In this document: positions 5,112 to 9,801 of the stretch, piece by piece
Numbering within the stretch: the stretch's first letter is position 1
Layout: every line of letters starts with the position of its first letter
Source: an uncultured Lachnospira sp.
GTDB lineage: Bacteria; Bacillota; Clostridia; Lachnospirales; Lachnospiraceae
Length of the DNA: 9,801 nt
Assembly: GCA_910585095.1 (NCBI GenBank)
Contig: CAJUBU010000017.1
Location: forward strand, 54,555-64,355
Direction of reading: 5' to 3'
Translations under genes and position numbers: made by a program
Notes under the pieces: generated by a model
What the model was told of the DNA's origin: nothing
The model's database searches: none
What the model saw: only the letters and a program-made list of their open reading frames with translations

Positions 5112-5870
5112 ATGAAATTTGAAAACAAGAGTGTCGTTGTAACTGGAGCAAGTTCTGGAATGGGGAGACAGATTGCGTTGGATTTTGCAAAAGAAGGGGC
5201 AACTGTTATTGCAGTTGCACGCAGAAAAGAACGTTTGGAAGAACTTGTAAAAGAGTCTGAGCCATTGGCAGGCAAGATTCTTTTATATGTTGGCGATGTA
5301 TCTTCAGAAGAAGTCAATGAAGGCATGATTGAATATGCTGTAAAAGAGTGCGGAAAGCTGGATATACTGGTTAATAATGCTGGTGTTATGGACGAGTTTA
5401 CTCCTGTGGGAGATATGAGCAATGATTTGTGGAAAAAAATAATGTCTATAAATCTTGATGGTCCAGTATATGCAATGCGCAAAGCTGTTCAGGTAATGAG
5501 CGGACAGGAAAATGGAGGAAATATTGTTAATGTAGCATCTATTGGCGGTGTTAATGGCTGCCGTGCGGGCGCAGCATACACAGCTTCTAAACATGCGTTG
5601 GTAGGTATATCAAAAAATACAGCATATATGTATACAGGAAAGATTCGTTGTAATGTTATCTGCCCAGGAGGGGTTGAGACAGAAGTTATGCAGAGTCAAA
5701 CAAATATTAATCAATTTGGCATGGGCAGAATTATGGCAGGATTGGACAAGTCTATTCCACAGGGAAAGGTAGAAGATATTTCTTCTGCAGTACTCTATGT
5801 GGCAAGTGATGAGGCAAAGTTTATGACAGGCTCTGTTGTTGTAATTGATGGAGGAGTAAGCTGCAATTAA
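5112..5870 (+). CDS. Short-chain dehydrogenase/reductase (classical SDR, FabG-like)
   Basis: 252 residues, the normal length for a classical cytosolic NAD(P)-dependent SDR. The cofactor-binding TGASSGMG is at 11-18 and NNAG at 88-91. The catalytic tetrad is complete: N114, S143 and the YxxxK pair Y156/K160 (YTASK). The end, MTGSVVVIDGGVSCN, is the usual SDR C-terminus. The family reduces or oxidises carbonyl/hydroxyl groups on many substrates, including 3-oxoacyl-ACP, sugars and steroids. RRKER after strand 2 hints at NADP(H) preference but is not decisive. GTGAGG eight bases before the ATG supports the start. It is a monocistronic plus-strand gene between minus-strand blocks, with its own promoter and terminator, so neighbours say nothing about its substrate. 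A bile-acid or hydroxysteroid dehydrogenase role cannot be excluded or supported. Confidence 0.93.
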   Translation: MKFENKSVVVTGASSGMGRQIALDFAKEGATVIAVARRKERLEELVKESEPLAGKILLYVGDVSSEEVNEGMIEYAVKECGKLDILVNNAGVMDEFTPVGDMSNDLWKKIMSINLDGPVYAMRKAVQVMSGQENGGNIVNVASIGGVNGCRAGAAYTASKHALVGISKNTAYMYTGKIRCNVICPGGVETEVMQSQTNINQFGMGRIMAGLDKSIPQGKVEDISSAVLYVASDEAKFMTGSVVVIDGGVSCN

Positions 5871-5925
5871 GTCTTTATAAAAAATATTGCAATGATTTTA
5901 TAAAACGAAAATAAAAAATAAATTG

Positions 5926-5979
5926 AAAAAGTATGTCTGTGAGGTTTATTGTAAAATAAATCATAAGACATACTTTTTT
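5926..5979. terminator. Bidirectional intrinsic terminator between SDR and methyltransferase genes
   Basis: AAAAAGTATGTCT (5926-5938) pairs perfectly with AGACATACTTTTT (5966-5978). The interior also pairs partly (GTTTATT with AATAAAT). The T-run at 5974-5979 serves the plus strand, and the A-run at 5926-5930 gives a U-run on the minus strand. It sits between two convergent genes. Confidence 0.8.
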
Positions 5980-6001
5980 CATTGTATTTAAAATTATAGT
6001 A

Positions 6002-6673
6002 TTATTTTTTTGTGCCGCAAACTTGAAACATATCATTATTAGCAATTACAATATCTATATCAAAATAAGGAGTCATTAATTTTACTAAGTCATCTTGATG
6101 TAAAAGGGGAATGGATATTTCACTTGCCTTTTTTTGGTGATGATGATCTAATTCTTGTCTGCCCATATCATGGGATATAGCAATACGACCGCCATATTTT
6201 AGATTTTTGGCAGTGGCAATAATAATTTTTTCAGGTTCCATAAAATGTGGAAATGCGTTAAATATCATAGCAACATCAAATTGTTGGTCAAATTGGTAGG
6301 TTTGTGCATCATCACAAATAATTTTAATTGGACATAAAGGTGGCTTGCAAAACGTGTTCTTTGTTGTTTGAACATAAGGACGATGCTCAAGTGAAGTTAT
6401 TTGTTGTGGATTATTATATAATTTTTTATTTTTTTCTCTTGCAATCCGTACCATTTCAGGTGACAAATCAATTGCTGTAACAGAGTGAACATTCCTTTTT
6501 ATATAGTCAGAAAATAAAAATCCTGTGCCGCAGGCAATATCTAAAACATCAATGCCAGCGGTGATATTTGCATTATCTAATAACTTGACAAGAATTTCCT
6601 CTTTTCGGATTGCCCATTCGTCCCAATAAGGGGCGCATTTATTAAAAAAGTCAATTATCTTTTTTTGTGACAT
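6002..6673 (-). CDS. Class I SAM-dependent methyltransferase linked to an ECF S component
   Basis: 223 residues. The Rossmann methyltransferase core has motif I VLDIACGTGFL (about 43-53), the acidic motif II AIDLSPEMVRIA (about 70-81), FDVAMIFNAFPHF as motif IV and LKYGGRIAISH as motif V/VI. Family members with a similar FNAFPHF and an HxM...HH stretch (here HDMGRQELDHHH) are known to me as uncharacterised clostridial proteins. About 30 residues between motif II and the next strand (NNPQQ to CPIK, with CKPPLC) look like an insertion compared with ordinary members. The ATG at 6673 is chosen over an in-frame ATG at 6685 because GAGG at 6683-6680 overlaps the latter and is spaced six bases from the former. 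It is last in the ECF operon, 24 bases after the S-component stop. The context suggests it modifies the imported compound; the substrate is unknown. Confidence 0.85.
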   Translation of the reverse strand: MSQKKIIDFFNKCAPYWDEWAIRKEEILVKLLDNANITAGIDVLDIACGTGFLFSDYIKRNVHSVTAIDLSPEMVRIAREKNKKLYNNPQQITSLEHRPYVQTTKNTFCKPPLCPIKIICDDAQTYQFDQQFDVAMIFNAFPHFMEPEKIIIATAKNLKYGGRIAISHDMGRQELDHHHQKKASEISIPLLHQDDLVKLMTPYFDIDIVIANNDMFQVCGTKK

Positions 6674-6679
6674 TTTAAT

Positions 6680-6699
6680 CCTCATTTCTGTGCTGCTTT
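6680..6699 (-). repeat. 20-bp leader/RBS repeat, copy 2 (upstream of the methyltransferase)
   Basis: Identical on the minus strand to 2052-2033 before trpB. Here its first two A bases are the end of the S-component stop codon and its last four are the methyltransferase Shine-Dalgarno. Twelve bases upstream, inside the S-component 3' end, a perfect 7-bp stem TTATACC/GGTATAA (6711-6717/6723-6729) precedes it, so both copies follow a hairpin. Confidence 0.85.
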
Positions 6700-7246
6700 A
6701 TTTTTCTTTGTTATACCGTTCTGGTATAAGGTGTGCCTTCATTAATCCAACAAGAATACTTGGAATAAAAATAAGTTGAATTAAAGTTCCTGGCCAGTTT
6801 GTAATAATAGAACTAGATATCCATACTGCAAAAGAGTAATTTTGTACGCCTGTAAATATAAAGGCTTTTGCTAGTCCTGATAAAATCCTGCCGCATACAA
6901 TTCCAGTAATAAGTGATATATATAAATCAACATATGTATTTTTTGTGTGAATATGTGTGCCAAGAAATCCAGAAACAGCACCATATGTTATTAATTCAAT
7001 CGTCATTGAGGGAAGCATAGCAACAGGCGGCATAGAAGTAAGTACACAAGAGATAGCTGGTCCAGCAAGACCACACATCAGACCATAAGACCAGCCGCAA
7101 ATTAGTCCACAGATAAATACTGGAATGTGCATAGGGCAAAAGATTGCGCCAGCACCAAATACATGAAATACCATAGGAAAAATGTAACATAATGCAATAC
7201 ATATAGCACAAATAATTGATTTTTTGATAGTTGATAAGGTATTCAT
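6698..7246 (-). CDS. ECF transporter S component (substrate-binding membrane subunit), substrate unknown
   Basis: 182 residues, about six hydrophobic segments, the size and topology of S components that bind a vitamin or cofactor precursor in the membrane. TM1 contains AICIA (14-18), the Ala-x-x-x-Ala motif that docks onto EcfT. GAIFCPMHIPVFICGLICGWSYG (about 33-55) and the later P-rich MPPVAMLP are typical of a widespread uncharacterised clostridial group, not of RibU, ThiT, BioY or FolT as I know them. Several cysteines lie in the membrane half. The ATG at 7246 has AAAGGA about 11 bases upstream. It follows ecfT after 174 AT-rich bases that contain a TATAAT (7308-7303, minus) without a convincing -35, and precedes a methyltransferase by 24 bases. 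That context supports a dedicated substrate acted on by the enzyme. Confidence 0.85.
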   Translation of the reverse strand: MNTLSTIKKSIICAICIALCYIFPMVFHVFGAGAIFCPMHIPVFICGLICGWSYGLMCGLAGPAISCVLTSMPPVAMLPSMTIELITYGAVSGFLGTHIHTKNTYVDLYISLITGIVCGRILSGLAKAFIFTGVQNYSFAVWISSSIITNWPGTLIQLIFIPSILVGLMKAHLIPERYNKEK

Positions 7247-7420
7247 TTTAATTGTATTCCTTTCTTTTAAAATAAATTTATGATAATTGCAATATAAATT
7301 TTATTATATATTCTTTTGATTTATAAAATAAATTATTTTGAAAGTATTGCGTTGAATAATATGCTTATATGTTATTTGTTTTATTATTGAATTATTATTT
7401 TTAAATAAAATATAAATAAA

Positions 7421-8203
7421 TTATATATATATTTGTATAATAAATAATAGTAAAAAAATAATTATTGTTATCCATTCTGATATAGAAATTTTTGAGTATC
7501 TTTTTTTGGTTCGATGTTTGGCATCACGGAAGCCCCGCGCTTCCATAGCGATTGATAAATCGTCTGCACGTTTAAATGCAGCTATAAATACAGGAATAAA
7601 TAATGCGCCTGCCGCCATTATTTTTTTATGTAAATGGTTGTTTTCAAAATCGGCGCCGCGTGCCGTTTGTGCCTTGCGGATTGTATCGCTTTCCTGTAAT
7701 AAAGTTGGAATAAACTGAAACGATATAGTTAGTATTAAAACGGCTTGTTCAATGGGAAGTTTGAAATGGGATAGGGGCATAAGAAGTGCCTCTAAACCAT
7801 TTATTATTTCTGTTAATTCCGTAGTAAGTGTAAATATATTTCCTAAAATTAAAATAATAAAAACATTAAATATAATTGTGATACCATGATGTATCCCTTC
7901 TTTAGTAAGCTGAATAAATTTCCATTGAAATAATATTGTGTCGCCATTAAAAAATAAAACATTTAAAATAAAAATAACAATAAAAAATTTCCATATATGT
8001 CTTATAGAAGAAAATATAACTCTTAAATGAAATTTTGATAAAATGATTATCATTCCAAGAATAGTAAACAACAATATATATCCAATGAAAGAATTGGTAA
8101 AAACAGTTGAAAAAATAAGTATCATAAAAACAATAATCTTACCTTGTGCATTGAATTGATGGATAAGAGAATTGCCATATATATATTTTCCAGTGAACGG
8201 CAT
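7421..8203 (-). CDS. ecfT: ECF transporter transmembrane coupling subunit EcfT
   Basis: 260 residues, normal for EcfT, which couples the two ATPases to the S component in the membrane. The N-terminus GKYIYGNSLIHQFNAQGKI matches the family's GQY-PG-S-IH-LDPR-K opening. Hydrophobic helices lie at about 22-56 and 73-87, then 106-125, 152-168, 198-210 and 243-260. The two Ala-Arg-Gly signatures in the coupling helices are TARGAD (181-183) and EARGFRD (222-224); these contact EcfA and EcfA'. An in-frame GTG at 8233 would add ten residues, but it has no Shine-Dalgarno, whereas AAAGGA sits six bases before the ATG at 8203 and the family motif starts right there. It follows ecfA2 after 106 AT-rich bases that include a perfect 20-bp AT palindrome at 8283-8302. 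Confidence 0.93.
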   Translation of the reverse strand: MPFTGKYIYGNSLIHQFNAQGKIIVFMILIFSTVFTNSFIGYILLFTILGMIIILSKFHLRVIFSSIRHIWKFFIVIFILNVLFFNGDTILFQWKFIQLTKEGIHHGITIIFNVFIILILGNIFTLTTELTEIINGLEALLMPLSHFKLPIEQAVLILTISFQFIPTLLQESDTIRKAQTARGADFENNHLHKKIMAAGALFIPVFIAAFKRADDLSIAMEARGFRDAKHRTKKRYSKISISEWITIIIFLLLFIIQIYI

Positions 8204-8309
8204 AAAAATTCCTTTTTCTTTGCTCTTTTTCACGCAAGAATCTGTAAATTTAAAAATAATTAGGTTTAAAATTGTATTGTTATAAAAATTTATAAATTTT
8301 TAAAAGGTC

Positions 8310-9194
8310 TCATTTTGAACTACTTTTTATAACTGTTTGTAATGAATACAAAAGTTCTTTGTAGGTAGTTGTATTTTTAGGAATATTCCAACCATGTTTT
8401 TGTAATTTGCAGGCAATCAATTTACTTTGACTTATTCCAAGCTGATGCGATTCCATCCAATCGATATCTGAAAATAAATGGCATGTTGTACCATCTGCAA
8501 TTAAATGCCCTTTTTCTAAAATAAGAAGTCTTTTTGTGTATTCGCTGATACAATCAGCATTATGTGAAATCATCAGTATAGTCATTCCATCCTGATTGAG
8601 TTTTTGAAGAAGTTTCATAAAATGATTTCGCATAACGGGGTCTAATCCAGCTATAGGCTCGTCTAACAAAAGGTAGTCAGGGCGTATTGCTAATATGCCA
8701 GCTATTGCAACGCGTCTTTTTTCACCGCCAGACAATGATAATGGCGATATATGACGTATCGTTTTATAAGAAAATCCCATTAATTCTAATGCCCATTGAA
8801 CACGGTTATTGATTTCTGATGCTGGCATATTGATATGTTTTAATCCATAAGCAACATCTTTTTCAACCGTTGTTTCAAATAGTTGGTTTTCAGGATATTG
8901 AAAGACAATACCTAATTTTTTTCGTAAGGACTTTCTATCATAATCATATTTGTGTCGTTTGTAGGATTGATGATGTTTAAAAATATCTTCGTTATCGATT
9001 AAAACCGTTCCATTTGTAGGATTGATAAGACCACATATAATCTGAAATAATGTTGATTTTCCGCAGCCAGTATGCCCCATAATTCCTACAAATTCGCCTC
9101 TTTTTATGGTAAAATTAATATCTTGTAAAGCATCTATAACAAAAGGTGTTCCTGTTTCATACTGAAAACTTAAATTTTTTGCCGTAATTGACAT
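8310..9194 (-). CDS. ecfA2: ECF transporter ATP-binding subunit EcfA2 (EcfA')
   Basis: 294 residues of a cytosolic ABC ATPase. Walker A GHTGCGKST is at 40-48, Q-loop FQYPENQLF at 98-106 (Q99), signature LSGGE at 154-158, Walker B YLLLDEP at 174-180 (D178, E179), D-loop GLDP, and switch histidine H211 in MISHN. PENQLF after the Q-loop is the EcfA-type group that contacts the EcfT coupling helices. All catalytic residues are present. GGAGG (9203-9199) lies four bases before the ATG at 9194. The start overlaps the end of ecfA1 by 25 bases, implying translational coupling and equal amounts of the two ATPases, which act as a heterodimer. Confidence 0.95.
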   Translation of the reverse strand: MSITAKNLSFQYETGTPFVIDALQDINFTIKRGEFVGIMGHTGCGKSTLFQIICGLINPTNGTVLIDNEDIFKHHQSYKRHKYDYDRKSLRKKLGIVFQYPENQLFETTVEKDVAYGLKHINMPASEINNRVQWALELMGFSYKTIRHISPLSLSGGEKRRVAIAGILAIRPDYLLLDEPIAGLDPVMRNHFMKLLQKLNQDGMTILMISHNADCISEYTKRLLILEKGHLIADGTTCHLFSDIDWMESHQLGISQSKLIACKLQKHGWNIPKNTTTYKELLYSLQTVIKSSSK

Positions 9195-9801
9195 AATTCC
9201 TCCACAAGTTCGTCAATTGTAATAGGACAATGTTCTAAGCATATTCCCATTTTTTTTAAATCCTCATATAGTTTTACAACCGTTAAAGGAAACATACCGG
9301 ATTGGATTAAAAGTTCAGAATTTGTTAATATTTCAAAAGGCGTTCCATATGCAGAAAATGTCCCTTGATGCATAAGATATATTTTATCAGCAAATACAGC
9401 TTCTTCAATGTAATGCGTAATCATAATAATCGTTTTTCCTAAAACCTTTTGTTTTTGTATAATATCAAGAACTTCTTTTCTTCCAATAGGGTCAAGCATA
9501 GAGGTTGCCTCATCAAATACAATAATATCTGGGTGAAGCGCTAAAATTCCAGCTATTGCAATACGTTGTTTTTGTCCGCCAGAAAGATTGTGAGGACAGG
9601 CATTTTCAAAACCTTGCATATTTACCATCTCAAGAGATTGTGTGATTCTTTTATCAATTTCTTCTCTTGAAAATTCATAGTTTTCTAACCCAAAGGCAAT
9701 GTCTTGTGCAACAACAGATGATACAAATTGATTGTCGGGATTTTGGAATACCATTCCTATTTTGCGCCTTAACTCCCATAGTTTGTCTGTGTTTGACACG
9801 T
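9170..9801 (-). CDS. ecfA1: ECF transporter ATP-binding subunit EcfA1 (EcfA), N-terminus outside window
   Basis: About 210 residues to the stop at 9172-9170. The start and Walker A are beyond the window edge. Visible, counted from the GTG codon at 9799 (read here as an internal valine): Q-loop MVFQNPDNQF (16-25), signature NLSGGQKQR (71-79), Walker B DIIVFDEATSMLDP (91-104), switch histidine in MITHYIEEA (H129). NTDKLWELRRKIG just before the Q-loop matches EcfA1 proteins, where it follows the A-loop/Walker A half, so the GTG at 9799 is not a start. Compared with EcfA2 the Walker B is followed by ATS rather than PIA, the normal asymmetry of the pair. The operon promoter must lie outside the window. 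Confidence 0.93.
   Translation of the reverse strand, partial: VSNTDKLWELRRKIGMVFQNPDNQFVSSVVAQDIAFGLENYEFSREEIDKRITQSLEMVNMQGFENACPHNLSGGQKQRIAIAGILALHPDIIVFDEATSMLDPIGRKEVLDIIQKQKVLGKTIIMITHYIEEAVFADKIYLMHQGTFSAYGTPFEILTNSELLIQSGMFPLTVVKLYEDLKKMGICLEHCPITIDELVEELCQLRQKI

Noticed and set aside
4987..5202. 71-codon minus-strand frame, and longer minus-strand frames within 5108-5594
   Set aside because: Antisense shadows of the SDR gene and of the structured segment; no RBS and no recognisable protein family.
6674..6685. ATG at 6685 as start of the methyltransferase
   Set aside because: That ATG overlaps the GAGG that serves the ATG at 6673; the shorter start fits better.
7247..7420. Possible internal promoter before the S component (TATAAT at 7308-7303, minus)
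   Set aside because: No acceptable -35 at 16-18 bases; TATAAT-like hexamers are expected by chance in this composition.
8204..8233. GTG start ten codons upstream for ecfT
   Set aside because: No Shine-Dalgarno before the GTG; AAAGGA is correctly spaced from the ATG at 8203, where the family motif begins.
8283..8302. Perfect 20-bp palindrome TAAAAATTTATAAATTTTTA between ecfA2 and ecfT
   Set aside because: Composed only of A and T in a very AT-rich gap, so chance is likely, and it cannot form a stable terminator; noted only inside the ecfT entry.
1..9801. tRNA, rRNA, CRISPR array, complete insertion sequence
   Set aside because: No cloverleaf, rRNA-like stretch, regularly spaced direct repeats or transposase frame was seen by eye on either strand.

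Overview
The window looks like chromosomal DNA of a low-GC Firmicute, most likely a clostridial (Lachnospiraceae-like) anaerobe. The evidence is strong A+T richness, especially between genes; Shine-Dalgarno sequences of the AGAAAGGAGG type; a TrpB2-type synthase; an energy-coupling factor (ECF) transporter; and a remnant that resembles a Hol-Tox-type toxin. Genus assignment is inference.

Left block (1-4459, all minus strand). A promoter at 4431-4459 drives two Gfo/Idh/MocA-family oxidoreductase genes (3384-4379, then 2140-3288). A long AT-rich hairpin (2074-2126) follows, then a stand-alone TrpB2-type tryptophan synthase beta chain (648-2024), then the 5' part of a FecCD-type metal-chelate ABC permease that leaves the window at base 1. 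Whether these four genes share a pathway cannot be told from the sequence.

Middle block (4380-5111). These 732 bases without a normal protein gene are the most interesting part. They hold two facing promoters, a predicted ~100-nt plus-strand RNA with an intrinsic terminator, and on the opposite strand a tiny Hol-Tox-like hydrophobic reading frame. That frame has an excellent Shine-Dalgarno, but its only nearby ATG is out of frame. The layout is that of a type I toxin-antitoxin unit, apparently degenerate. Next to it (4876-5031) lies a second structured segment with several perfect hairpins and two crossing helices (a pseudoknot), as in mobile-element RNAs or transposon ends. A promoter at 5042-5071 then drives a lone plus-strand SDR oxidoreductase (5112-5870), which ends at a bidirectional terminator (5926-5979).

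Right block (6002-9801, minus strand). In transcription order the genes are ecfA1 (5' end outside the window), ecfA2, ecfT, an S component and a SAM-dependent methyltransferase. Together they encode a complete ECF uptake system plus a likely modifying enzyme. The S-component substrate cannot be named from sequence alone. A 20-bp sequence covering the leader and ribosome-binding site is identical upstream of trpB and of the methyltransferase gene, linking the two blocks.
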